Source: Bin87 sp034423115 (lineage in GTDB: Bacteria > Chloroflexota > Dehalococcoidia > Lucifugimonadales > UBA3495). Taken from it: 64,000 bases of DNA. The position numbers and the translations under genes are program-made. The DNA lies in the NCBI GenBank assembly GCA_034423115.1, contig DAOUJD010000046.1, positions 1 through 64,000 of the forward strand, given 5' to 3'. Below, piece after piece: positions 32,731-40,573 of the stretch; positions within the stretch are counted from its first letter, which is position 1; every line of letters starts with the position of its first letter. Under the pieces are notes generated by a model that searched no databases, had not been told where the DNA came from, and saw nothing but the letters and a program-made list of their open reading frames with translations.

Positions 32731-33537
32731 TCAGGACGTGGAGCCGAAACGTTCCGTCCTGATTACGGGTTCGGGAACGCCGATTGAGAGCAGGGCGTCG
32801 GCGACAGATTCGACGAATCCCGTCGGGCCGCAGACGTAGCACAATGGACCATACTCAGCAGCGCCACCCTGCCGAGAGTCCCGTAGAGTGGCGAGACAAT
32901 CCGACAGCATGGAGGCATCGACGCGCCGCTGGTATCCGGTCCAATCTGGCGGCTGGCGACGGGTGAGGGTGTATCGCACCTCGGTCGCCGATGCACGTTG
33001 GCACGCCGAGTCAAGCCACCCCCGATAGATTATGTCCTCCTGGGAGCGGGCGGAGTACAGGAGCAGCGTTGGCAATGAAAGCGCGACGGTTTCTCGATGC
33101 GCCAAGATGGAGCGCAATGGCACTATTCCCGAACCGCCGGCGACCAGCAGCAGCGGCCCGCCCATCTCGGGTGTCCAGGTGAACGGCCCGCCGATGGGCC
33201 CGCGCACCTCCAGCGCATCGCCGGGTTCAACAACCTCGTGGAAGTATGGCGACACCTCGCCGTCGGGGATCAGTTCGACGGTGAGGTCGATCATTCCCAA
33301 CGGATCGGACGGTGCCGAGGCGATGGAGTAGGAGCGCTGGGCCTGGTAGCCATCGGGCGCGGTGAGTCGGACGTCGTAGTGCTGGCCGGCCAGGAATGGG
33401 CGTGGTTCGTTGAGGCGGAGCGTGAACGTCCGGGCGCGGTAGGTTTCCACGGTAACGCGCTCGACCACGGCGGTCTGCCAAGGTGTAAGAGCAGGGGCAG
33501 GTGTGAAACCTGCCCCGGTGTGAATGGCATCTTGATG
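32731..33537 (-). CDS. Flavin- and NAD(P)-binding oxidoreductase (ferredoxin reductase-like)
   Basis: A 268-residue FNR-type protein. The FAD motif is RSYSIAS, the nicotinamide motif VAGGSGIVPLRSI, and the C-terminal CYVCGPTGFVESV and ERFG complete the fold; no 2Fe-2S domain is fused. It would pass electrons from NAD(P)H to a partner such as the Mo-cofactor protein encoded just upstream on the same strand. ATG 33537 is needed to include the conserved WQTAVVERV segment, which means that residues about 8-16 are encoded by a palindromic hairpin element. GTG 33468 is an alternative start. Confidence 0.85.
   Translation of the reverse strand, partial: HQDAIHTGAGFTPAPALTPWQTAVVERVTVETYRARTFTLRLNEPRPFLAGQHYDVRLTAPDGYQAQRSYSIASAPSDPLGMIDLTVELIPDGEVSPYFHEVVEPGDALEVRGPIGGPFTWTPEMGGPLLLVAGGSGIVPLRSILAHRETVALSLPTLLLYSARSQEDIIYRGWLDSACQRASATEVRYTLTRRQPPDWTGYQRRVDASMLSDCLATLRDSRQGGAAEYGPLCYVCGPTGFVESVADALLSIGVPEPVIRTERFGSTS
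33494..33516. repeat. Hairpin of the GGGGCGGGT family inside a 5' coding region
   Basis: GGGGCAGGT (33494-33502) and ACCTGCCCC (33508-33516) form a perfect 9-bp stem with a five-base loop. It matches the terminator-like hairpins elsewhere but falls within the likely first codons of the flavin reductase. Confidence 0.6.
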
Positions 33538-33559
33538 CATCTCGGAACGCCGCTTCTGG

Positions 33560-33601
33560 ATTCCGGCACGCCAGAGGCGCATCTACGACTTTTGCCGGAA
33601 T
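33560..33601. repeat. Intergenic ATTCCGGC/GCCGGAAT repeat
   Basis: ATTCCGGC (33560-33567) and GCCGGAAT (33594-33601), followed by GACG, form an 8-bp stem. The sequence resembles a widespread class of intergenic repeats ending in GGAATGACG. It lies between the two oxidoreductase genes. Confidence 0.5.
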
Positions 33602-33612
33602 GACGCGAGGGA

Positions 33613-34218
33613 TTAGTCGCCCCAGTAGCGCTGTTCTTTCCAGGGGTCGCCGTACATGTGGTAGCCGTATTGCTCCCAGAAGCCGGGTTGATCCTGCGGC
33701 ATGAAGCGGATACCGCGCAGCCACTTTGCCGACTTCCAGAAGTACAGGTGCGGGATCACCAGTCGGGCGGGCCCGCCGTGCTCGGGCGCGATGGGTTGGC
33801 CGTCGAACTCAAAGGCGACCATGCCTCGACCCTCGATGACGTCCCAGGTGGGCACGTTGGTGGTGTAGCCGCCGTAGGAGAAGGCCATCAAGTAAGGAGC
33901 GGGATCGCTGACGCCGGCGGCGATGAGCAGGTCGTCGATGGTCACGCCTTTCCAGGTGGTGTCCAGCTTGCTCCACTTGGTCACGCAGTGGATGTCGGTG
34001 AAGATTTCGGTCTCCGGCAGAGCGCGGAACTGCTCCCAATTCCACTCGCCCAGGGGTTCGCCATCCACGCCGACCAGGGTGAACGTCCATTGGTCCAGCG
34101 GGACGCGCTGAGTTGGGCCGGCGGTGAGCACTGGAAACCTGCGCTCCAGGTACTGGCCGGGTGGGATGGGGCGTGGGGGCGCCTCGCGACGCCGTCCGAA
34201 GAAACCTCGGGAGACCAT
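33613..34218 (-). CDS. Molybdopterin-dependent oxidoreductase (sulfite-oxidase-like)
   Basis: A 201-residue soluble SUOX-fold protein. The Mo-ligating cysteine is Cys78 in DIHCVTKWSKLDTTWKGV, and GGYTTNVP, HGGPARLVIPHLYFWKSAKW and the Trp/Tyr-rich tail are typical. No Tat signal or dimerisation domain is visible, unlike MsrP or eukaryotic sulfite oxidase, so it is probably cytosolic or a minimal form. The flavin reductase follows on the same strand and is a plausible electron partner. Substrate unknown. ATG 34218 follows an AAGGAG-type site. Confidence 0.88.
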   Translation of the reverse strand: MVSRGFFGRRREAPPRPIPPGQYLERRFPVLTAGPTQRVPLDQWTFTLVGVDGEPLGEWNWEQFRALPETEIFTDIHCVTKWSKLDTTWKGVTIDDLLIAAGVSDPAPYLMAFSYGGYTTNVPTWDVIEGRGMVAFEFDGQPIAPEHGGPARLVIPHLYFWKSAKWLRGIRFMPQDQPGFWEQYGYHMYGDPWKEQRYWGD

Positions 34219-34334
34219 ATGCGTTGAACTCCTTAGCAGCGCAGGTTACATACTATGCGGTAGAACGGTAGCCAAATCGTCCGGGCGTGTCAAACGCAGG
34301 CGACCATGCTCGGCAAATGTGCCGCGCATCCAAT

Positions 34335-34529
34335 CTATTTCCACAGCGGTTTGCGAATGATCCAGAATATGTTGACGCCGGCCACGGCAAAGGCTGCGAC
34401 CCAGAGGAGCGTGCCCAACGTGGGGTTGAACGCCAACCCTACACCGAGACCGAAGTAGAAGATCACCAACGCCGCCAGGAATAGCAGGAGGTGAACACCT
34501 ATACCGATTGTTTTGCGGACGACACTCAT
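34335..34529 (-). CDS. Small two-helix membrane protein
   Basis: A 64-residue protein with hydrophobic helices at about residues 9-30 and 35-55 and a basic start (MSVVRKT). AGGAGGC lies seven bases upstream of ATG 34529. No family is recognised. It is followed by the Mo-cofactor oxidoreductase about 115 bases away, so they need not be co-transcribed. Confidence 0.6.
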   Translation of the reverse strand: MSVVRKTIGIGVHLLLFLAALVIFYFGLGVGLAFNPTLGTLLWVAAFAVAGVNIFWIIRKPLWK

Positions 34530-34754
34530 AACATGCCTCCTGGCCCATTCGCACTTTGGGATGCTTCGAAACCCCACCATGTCCGCCATTAATCATACGC
34601 TCGACGCGAATGGTCAGACGCACCACGGGCTCGCGGCGAGCGACGATATTGCGTTGTGCCAAGCAGCCAGTGTCAGGAGGACGGGGGCAGGGGTATGCAC
34701 CTGCAATTCATCAGGCGGCAGCGGCAGGCCCTTTCCAAAGTCGCCACGCGTACC

Positions 34755-34783
34755 GCTCATGGTGAGCCTGTCGAACCACGAGC
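34755..34783. repeat. Dispersed hairpin repeat (CATGGTGAGCCTGTCGAACCA type)
   Basis: A 9-bp stem with one mismatch and an 11-base loop. The loop and flanks resemble repeats dispersed between genes in many bacterial genomes. Confidence 0.55.
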
Positions 34784-34902
34784 GCGTCCTTCGACCCGCC
34801 ACGTGCGGACCTACGGCAGTTCAGGACGAGCGGATAGCCTTCAATCGCACAACTTTGGAAAAGCCAGCCCTTCTGCAACGGGTGCGTAGTGTCTCCATTC
34901 GC

Positions 34903-34931
34903 TTGCCCATGCCGGGGCGCGTGGTTACAAT
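34903..34931 (+). promoter_or_regulatory. Promoter of the MFS transporter gene
   Basis: TTGCCC (34903-34908) and TACAAT (34926-34931) are 17 bases apart, and transcription from here supports the GTG start at 34973 rather than an earlier one. Confidence 0.5.
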
Positions 34932-34972
34932 CACCGCACTGTGTTTTCCCCTCAAATGAAGGACAACCGCTA

Positions 34973-36208
34973 GTGCAAGCCGCCACGCCGGCCGCACCCG
35001 AAGCGCCTGGATTGAAAAACAACCGGGCGTTCGTGCTGGGCAGCCTTTCGGTAGGGCATGGCCTGTCCCACATGTTCGACCAGGGGTTGCCCCTGCTGAT
35101 CACCGAAATCGCCGCGGCGATGGGGTTGACCAACTTCATGACGGCGACGCTGTTCGCGGTGCGACAGACGGGATCGAGCGCGATCAGCCTGGGCGGGGGA
35201 CCGCTGACCGACGCGCTGAAGTCGTACTGGGGGCTGATCCTCACCGCGTGCATGCTGGGCCACGCGGTCACCTACGCAGCCATGGGCGGTTCGCCCAACT
35301 TCGTGGTAGTGGCGTTGATCGTGCTGTTCGTGTCGGTGCCCGGCTCGCTGTGGCACCTGCCCTCGACGGCGGCGATCTCGCAGCGGTTCCCGGACCGCCG
35401 GGGCTTCGCGATATCCATGAGCGGGTTCGGCTCGAACCTGGGCAACGTCACGGGGCCGGTGGTGGCTGGAGCGCTACTCACGGCGGGGTTCCTCACCTGG
35501 CGGCACGTGTTCTTCATCTACGCCGGGATGGCGATCTTCATGGCGATGCTGGTGTGGTGGTCGCTGCGCGGGTTGGGGCGCGGAGAGGGGACGACGCAAG
35601 GCGGGGACCTGGCGACGCGGTTCATGTACGCGGCAGGGATGCTGAAGCATCGCGTGGTGATGGGCCTGATCCTGGCGGCGCTGTTGCGGGGCATCGGGTT
35701 GAACGCGTTGTTCAACTGGACGCCGTTCTACCTGCGGGAAACGCTGGGAATGAGCACCCTTGAGGCCGGCGTCCACTACGCGCTGATGACGGGAATGGGA
35801 ATCGTGTCCGCGCCGGTGTTGGGTTGGATGTCGGACAAATTCGGCCGGAAGGCGGTGATGGCCCCCGGCTTCCTGGTGGCGGCGCTGCTATCGCTGGCGG
35901 TGGTCAGCGTGGGCGGTACCTGGTTGCTGATCCCGGTGATGGCGGGGTTGGGGCTGTTCAGCTTCGCGCTGCACCAGATAATCCAGGCCACGGTGCTGGA
36001 CTACGCGGGCCAGGGTCGGGAAGCAACATCCATAGGATTGCTGTTCGGTATCAACGGCGTGATTGGCATCGGGTCGCCGTTCCTGGCGTCGGCGTTGATC
36101 GAATACACCGGCGGCTACGGGGCGGTGTACTACTACGCGGGGGTCCTGACGCTGATCACAGCGGCGATAATCGCGGTGCTGCCGCTAAGAAGGCCGGATG
36201 CGGTGTAG
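34973..36208 (+). CDS. Major facilitator superfamily transporter
   Basis: A 411-residue inner-membrane transporter with about twelve hydrophobic helices. The loop 2-3 equivalent is GGGPLTDALKSYWG and the loop 8-9 motif is GWMSDKFGRKAVM, both typical of MFS. Substrate cannot be deduced; the family includes drug, sugar and organic-acid carriers. GTG 34973 has AAGGA upstream and fits the promoter at 34903-34931. A phage-gene remnant begins just beyond its stop. Confidence 0.9.
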   Translation: MQAATPAAPEAPGLKNNRAFVLGSLSVGHGLSHMFDQGLPLLITEIAAAMGLTNFMTATLFAVRQTGSSAISLGGGPLTDALKSYWGLILTACMLGHAVTYAAMGGSPNFVVVALIVLFVSVPGSLWHLPSTAAISQRFPDRRGFAISMSGFGSNLGNVTGPVVAGALLTAGFLTWRHVFFIYAGMAIFMAMLVWWSLRGLGRGEGTTQGGDLATRFMYAAGMLKHRVVMGLILAALLRGIGLNALFNWTPFYLRETLGMSTLEAGVHYALMTGMGIVSAPVLGWMSDKFGRKAVMAPGFLVAALLSLAVVSVGGTWLLIPVMAGLGLFSFALHQIIQATVLDYAGQGREATSIGLLFGINGVIGIGSPFLASALIEYTGGYGAVYYYAGVLTLITAAIIAVLPLRRPDAV

Positions 36209-36280
36209 GGAGGCTGACGCATAAGCAGTACTATCGCCACGCGAAACCAAACGCAATGCCGACATCTGCCGATTAGTGGA

Positions 36281-36830
36281 TGGTGTGCTGTACAGCTTCA
36301 GCTCGGGGCGGCACTGGCCGACGAAAGCAGCGTACCACGCGGTAGCTTTTTGCCGCTGCCCAAAGATGGCGACGACGACACGATTACGGAGTTGAAATCT
36401 GACATTCGGGGCGCGGCTGGCAAAATGCTGACGATAGAAAGTACCGCTGACGACTGGCAGCGGGAGGGCCGTGCGCCGGCCGGTGATTGGGTACAAAGCC
36501 GTTTCGGAGCTAACCCGCCGTCTGGATTGATCGAATTGGCTCAGCTTGCCAGCAAGGAAATCTACGTAGCGTGCGAACTGAGTGCCGCCCTATTTGGCTA
36601 TGCTAACCCGGCTGCTGCCCGTGAAGCGTGGCGACTGGCACTATCGCCCCGTTAGGCCGTCTGGTAGAAATCGAGCTGAGGCGCAAGCTAGACGACGCTG
36701 TTTCTTTCAGCTGAATGAACTGCGGGCGTCTGATTTGTCTGGCCGGGCGCGTGCTTTTCAAAGTATGGTAGGTGGCGGCATAGAAGTTGACCGGGCTGCT
36801 GCATTGGCCGGGTTGCTGGTATCAGACTGA
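36281..36830 (+). pseudogene. Phage portal protein remnant, two frameshifts
   Basis: Three frames read in series match the C-terminal half of a phage portal protein. Frame one, to about 36648, has LADESSVPRGSFLPLPKDG, GAAGKMLTIEST and SRFGANPPSGLIELAQLASK. Frame three then gives LGRLVEIELRRKLDDAVSF (36652-36708). Frame two resumes with LNELRASDLSGRARAFQSMV and ends at 36830 after GGGIEVDRAAALAGLLVSD. The N-terminal half is absent and no start codon fits. Two frameshifts and truncation mark it as a decayed gene. It lies between the MFS gene and tRNA-Trp, a usual phage integration site. Confidence 0.75.
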
Positions 36831-36846
36831 CGCCGGAGTGTTCACG

Positions 36847-37173
36847 ATGGCCGAACATGAAACCGAACGGATGGAAAAACAGGTTAGATCAGAGGTTTTG
36901 CGTCTGTTGTGTGAACGGGTCCGCAACCCGACTTTGAGGTGGCCTATTACTGGGGCAGGGCGCACAGCTGCCGAAAATGCCGCAGGGCTGATGCTAATAG
37001 CAGCGGGTTATTTCGACACAACGGACCGACACCGCATCACACTGGCAGGCATGGATTATTACCGGAAGGAAACGGCGAATCCGGTCCTAACATGGCTGCG
37101 GTCAAACTGGTTTGCCGTAATCGTTGCCGGATGCACTATCGGCGTATCGGTTTGGGGGATCGTGGGCGGATAG
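36847..37173 (+). CDS. Small C-terminally anchored protein, probably phage-derived
   Basis: A 108-residue protein: a charged helical N-terminus (ETERMEKQVRSEVLRLLCER), a middle GRTAAENAAGLMLIAAGYFD, and one C-terminal membrane helix (WFAVIVAGCTIGVSVWGIV). It begins 16 bases after the portal remnant, in the usual downstream position for a minor phage gene. No family is recognised. The frame is intact, unlike its neighbour, so it could still be expressed. Confidence 0.5.
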   Translation: MAEHETERMEKQVRSEVLRLLCERVRNPTLRWPITGAGRTAAENAAGLMLIAAGYFDTTDRHRITLAGMDYYRKETANPVLTWLRSNWFAVIVAGCTIGVSVWGIVGG

Positions 37174-37246
37174 CTAGAACGATTGCCGACGTTGTCTAGC
37201 CGCTGACCGCCGTCTGCTGAAATTGCGAGGTAGTAATAAAAGTAGT

Positions 37247-37270
37247 AACCGCCGTGCTATGACGGCGGTT
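37247..37270. terminator. Hairpin between the phage remnant and tRNA-Trp
   Basis: AACCGCCGT (37247-37255) pairs perfectly with ACGGCGGTT (37262-37270). Outer AGTAGT and ACTACT can extend the stem. It lies just beyond the 3' end of the minus-strand tRNA and could terminate it. Confidence 0.5.
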
Positions 37271-37294
37271 TGACTACTCAAAAAGCCAAAATAC

Positions 37295-37368
37295 TGGCAC
37301 CGGCGGAAGGAATCGAACCCACACCTTCGGTTTTGGAGACCGATGCGCTACCACTACACCACGCCGGT
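37295..37368 (-). tRNA. tRNA-Trp (anticodon CCA)
   Basis: The minus strand folds into a cloverleaf: acceptor ACCGGCG with CGCCGGT, G discriminator and encoded CCA; D-arm with GGTAGCGC; anticodon arm TCGGT-CTCCAAA-ACCGA, giving anticodon CCA for tryptophan; T-loop TTCGATT. The T-stem has one mismatch (GTGGG against CCTTC). The phage remnant lies directly 3' of it. Confidence 0.92.
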
Positions 37369-37446
37369 GCGTGTCATTTATTGTAGCAATACGGCGCGCG
37401 GTAGACAACTGCGCGCGCCGTATTCGATGGGGAACCGGTCACTGGG

Positions 37447-38901
37447 CTAGACAATCTCGGGGGCCGCGTGGGCCACGGCGTTGCGCCCGATGTGGTTCAG
37501 GTATTCCTGGATGTTGAGCACCTGGATGGTGTTGGTGGTGCCCGTAACGCCGGTCATGAAGCCGTGGACCAGGGTTACCACATCCCTTTCCGACACCATG
37601 CCCGTGGCCATCGCGGCGTCCACCAGCATGGTGACCAGCTTGGCGACATCGGGCTCGGCAGGTATCACGCCCTTGGGGTTGAGGCCCCACGCCATGCAGA
37701 CGCGGCGCTGTACGGCCGCATCGTGGGAGAAGACCAGGATGTCGTTCTCCGGGCGGAAGCGGGCCATCTCGAACGCGGCCCGGCCCGTGCTGGTGATCAC
37801 GATGGGCTTGGCGTTCAGCGACTTGGTCAGTTGGTTCGCGCCCCAGGTAACCGCCTGGGTCTGGTTGGACTGAGGAAACTCAGTGTAATAGTCGTACATC
37901 GTTTCGGCCTGGACGATGGCGGCGTCGGCGATACGCACGGCCTCCACCGGGTAGGCACCCACCGCGATCTCATCAGAAAGCAAGATGGAGTCGCAGCCGT
38001 CCAGCACGGCGTTGGCGATGTCCGAAACTTCCGCACGGGTGGGCGTGGGCGAATTGACCATGGAGCGGAGCATCTGGGTGGCGACCGAGGAGATGCGGCC
38101 GGCTCGGTTGGCGCGCGTGACCATGTCCTTCTGGATGACCGGCACCTCCTCCATCGGCATCTCGACGCCGAGATCGCCGCGGGCCACCATGATTCCGTCA
38201 ACCTCGATCAGGATGTCTTCCAGATTCTGGATGCACTCGCGTCGTTCGAGCTTTGCCATCACGGGAGCCTGGCTGTTCAATTGATTGAGGTAGGCGCGGG
38301 CGTAGCGCACGTCCTCGCCGGAGCGGACGAACGACAGCGCGACCCAGTCCACTTCCTGCTCGACGCCGAACTGCAACGCGATCTTGTCGCTTTCGGTGAT
38401 GACGGGCATGTCGATGGGAACGTCGGGCAGGTTGACGCCCTTGAAGGACGAGAGGTTCCCGCCGTTGCGCACCTGGGTCTTGATCTCCAGGTCGTCGCTA
38501 ACCTCCAGGACTTCGAGGCATACGGTGCCGTCGGACAGGTACACCAGGTGGCCGGGCCGAAGGTTGGCGAGGATCGACGGCTCCGGGAACGGCAGTCGGT
38601 CGGGGGCCTCGGAGCTGGAATCGTTGACTATGGAGATGCGGTCGCCGAAGTTGAGCTGGATGGCCTCCGCCATGTGGCCCAGGCGGAACTTGTTGCCGCC
38701 CAGGTCCTGCAGGACAGCCACCGGGCGGTTGTGCCGGTCGGAGGCGGCGCGCACGTTGGCGATGACTTCAGCATGCTCCTCAAGGGTGCCATGGGAAAAG
38801 TTGAGCCGGGCCACGTCCATACCGGCGGCGACCAGCCGATCCAGCGTTTCCGGAGACCGGGAGGCTGGTCCAATGGTGGCGATTATCTTAGTCTTACGCA
38901 T
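37447..38901 (-). CDS. pyk: Pyruvate kinase
   Basis: A 484-residue glycolytic enzyme making pyruvate and ATP from phosphoenolpyruvate and ADP. IIATIGPASRSPETL, VARLNFSHG, the catalytic lysine in MAKLERRE, IMVARGDLGVEMP and TRAEVSDIANAVLDG are all present. Some conserved spots diverge: the region usually DTKGPEIR/DLQGPKIR is DLGGNKFR (66-73), and LSGETA is LSDEIA. It may therefore have altered ion or substrate preference. A perfect -10 hexamer lies 58 bases upstream. tRNA-Trp follows about 80 bases past the stop. Confidence 0.9.
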   Translation of the reverse strand: MRKTKIIATIGPASRSPETLDRLVAAGMDVARLNFSHGTLEEHAEVIANVRAASDRHNRPVAVLQDLGGNKFRLGHMAEAIQLNFGDRISIVNDSSSEAPDRLPFPEPSILANLRPGHLVYLSDGTVCLEVLEVSDDLEIKTQVRNGGNLSSFKGVNLPDVPIDMPVITESDKIALQFGVEQEVDWVALSFVRSGEDVRYARAYLNQLNSQAPVMAKLERRECIQNLEDILIEVDGIMVARGDLGVEMPMEEVPVIQKDMVTRANRAGRISSVATQMLRSMVNSPTPTRAEVSDIANAVLDGCDSILLSDEIAVGAYPVEAVRIADAAIVQAETMYDYYTEFPQSNQTQAVTWGANQLTKSLNAKPIVITSTGRAAFEMARFRPENDILVFSHDAAVQRRVCMAWGLNPKGVIPAEPDVAKLVTMLVDAAMATGMVSERDVVTLVHGFMTGVTGTTNTIQVLNIQEYLNHIGRNAVAHAAPEIV

Positions 38902-38958
38902 GACCGATCTCCCTGTCCGAGCGCTGCTTCAAGTCTCAATATTGTGTGTTACAACCGC

Positions 38959-38964
38959 ATTATA
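38959..38964 (-). promoter_or_regulatory. -10 element of the pyruvate kinase gene
   Basis: TATAAT on the minus strand matches the consensus exactly, in an AT-rich pocket 58 bases upstream of ATG 38901. No good -35 is seen. Confidence 0.45.
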
Positions 38965-39007
38965 GCGATTATCCTGCCGCACAACAGCGACATCGGGATA
39001 TGCAAAA

Positions 39008-39028
39008 GGGCGGGTTTTTGACCCGCCC
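39008..39028 (-). terminator. Hairpin terminator after the first LLM oxidoreductase
   Basis: GGGCGGGT (39008-39015) and ACCCGCCC (39021-39028) form a perfect 8-bp stem with a five-base loop. It lies 21 bases past the stop of the minus-strand LLM gene, with a TTTTG run after it on that strand. Confidence 0.75.
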
Positions 39029-39049
39029 CGATCAGGTTGGATGCTCCGC

Positions 39050-40216
39050 TCAGCGGCCCTGGCGGCTTTCCTCGTAAGCCTGGGAGGCCCGTTCCAAGCC
39101 AGCGCGGCGGTTGACTTGCAACGTATCGCGCAGATCCGACGCCCACTGCTGGGAGGCCTGGATGCCGGTCAGGGTGCCCTGGAACTGGGGCATCACGTAG
39201 CGCGCCATCAGTTCGTAGGATCGATGGAGCTTGTCGCGGGCGGCCCAGTCCTCGACGCGGACCAGCATGCCGCCGAATCCGCCGGAAAGTTCCTGCAGCT
39301 CGTTAATCCGCTGGATGCAGTCATCGGGCGTGCCCACGATCCACTGCTTGTTGTCGGTCATGAAGTCCACGATCTGATCGCGGGGCACATCGGGAACCTC
39401 GTGGCCCAAAGTGTTGCCGAAATACTCGGTAACGACGCGGGCGGAACCCTCCCGGATGTCCTCCTGGGCTTCCTTCTTCGATTCGGCCAAGTGGACGCCG
39501 ACGGACAGCCGCCACTCGGATCGCTTGACCGTCTGTCCGTGCTCGGCGGCGGTTTCCTCGGCGATGGCCCACTGGTCCTTGAGGCTGGTGGAGCGCACCA
39601 TGTCGCGCGGGACACTGAGCGAAATGACGCCCGCGCCATACTTGCCGGCGGTGGTAACGCCGGCCGGCGACTGCACCGACGCCACGACCAGCGGGAACGG
39701 CTGCTGGTACGGCCGCAACTGGAGGTGGGCGTCATGGAGTTCGAACCAGTCCGAGGTGTAGGTGTAAGGCTCGGGACTGTCCATCAGGCGCTTGATGGCA
39801 CCCAGGGACTCGTCCATCATCTCGCGCTGGCGGGCCGGATCGATGCCGAACATGTAGGCGTCGGAGGCCAGGGCGCCGGGACCCACGCCCAGCATCACGC
39901 GGCCGCGGGTGAGGTGGTCGAGGAGCACCATGCGGTTTGCGACCATGTACGGATGGTGGTAGGGGAGGCTGACCACACCGGTGCCCAGGCGCAGATTGCG
40001 GGTGCGCTCGGCGGCGGTGGCCATGAAGACCTCTGGGGACGCGATGGTCTCCCAGCCGGCGCTGTGGTGCTCGCCGATCCAGGCTTCGTCGAAGCCGAGA
40101 TGGTCAAGCCATTGGAGCAGTTCGAGGTCGCGTTCCAACGCCAGGGTCGGGTTCTCGCCGACCCGGTGGAACGGAGCCATGAACACACCGAATTTCATAC
40201 GCGCCGGAGCGGCCAT
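39050..40216 (-). CDS. LLM-class flavin-dependent oxidoreductase
   Basis: A 388-residue luciferase-like TIM barrel. The N-terminus MKFGVFMAPFHRVGENP, EAWIGEHHSAGWE, GTGVVSLPYHHPYMVA and RVMLGVGPGALASDA are hallmarks of FMN-dependent monooxygenases in the alkanal/limonene group. ATG 40216 has AAGGAGG upstream; an open frame reaching 40450 is rejected. The C-terminal 60 residues are Arg/Gln-rich. A partner flavin reductase is not adjacent. A hairpin terminator follows. Confidence 0.9.
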   Translation of the reverse strand: MAAPARMKFGVFMAPFHRVGENPTLALERDLELLQWLDHLGFDEAWIGEHHSAGWETIASPEVFMATAAERTRNLRLGTGVVSLPYHHPYMVANRMVLLDHLTRGRVMLGVGPGALASDAYMFGIDPARQREMMDESLGAIKRLMDSPEPYTYTSDWFELHDAHLQLRPYQQPFPLVVASVQSPAGVTTAGKYGAGVISLSVPRDMVRSTSLKDQWAIAEETAAEHGQTVKRSEWRLSVGVHLAESKKEAQEDIREGSARVVTEYFGNTLGHEVPDVPRDQIVDFMTDNKQWIVGTPDDCIQRINELQELSGGFGGMLVRVEDWAARDKLHRSYELMARYVMPQFQGTLTGIQASQQWASDLRDTLQVNRRAGLERASQAYEESRQGR

Positions 40217-40573
40217 TGGGAGCCTCCTTGGTTGGTCACAGGTTCTCGGGGAATGCGCAATTCTAACACGATGGGCATGGCTCGCAACCGGACGGCAAGC
40301 TGAGACTATTGAGGCTGCGGCGGAAGGCGCCAGTCGGGAAATGCGCCGCCAACCGGGGAGACCGGAAAGCCATCCACAAAGTGATGGAGCATTACCGGGG
40401 CAGCGTCGGGAAGGAACGGTGCGCTCGGCGAGTTGCTGGCCAATGAGCAATCGCTTTGCAACTAAGGGATGAAAATGGCAGACCTCTCTGATACAGGGAA
40501 CAAAGGGCGGGACCGGAGTTTCGCAACCGGTTCCTATTTAGCGCGCAGGATAGTTCTGGGTTTGGCGAACCAA
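40217..40573. other. Intergenic spacer between the LLM gene and the membrane protein gene
   Basis: No credible gene is present. An imperfect hairpin GGACCGG (40510-40516) and CCGGTTCC (40527-40534) lies near the 3' end of the large membrane protein gene and might help end its transcript; the T-run is poor. Nothing else stands out. Confidence 0.4.

Larger units (their letters stand above)
34530..34972. other. Intergenic region with a hairpin repeat and MFS promoter
   Basis: No credible gene is visible. GCTCATGGT (34755-34763) pairs with ACCACGAGC (34775-34783), with one A-C mismatch, around GAGCCTGTCGA; this matches a well-known kind of dispersed repeat containing GAGCCTGTCGAACCA. The MFS promoter lies at the right end. 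Confidence 0.55.

Noticed and set aside
36281..37294. An intact prophage at the tRNA-Trp gene
   Set aside because: Only a frameshifted portal fragment and one small gene are present; no integrase, terminase or capsid gene and no duplicated att sequence is visible.
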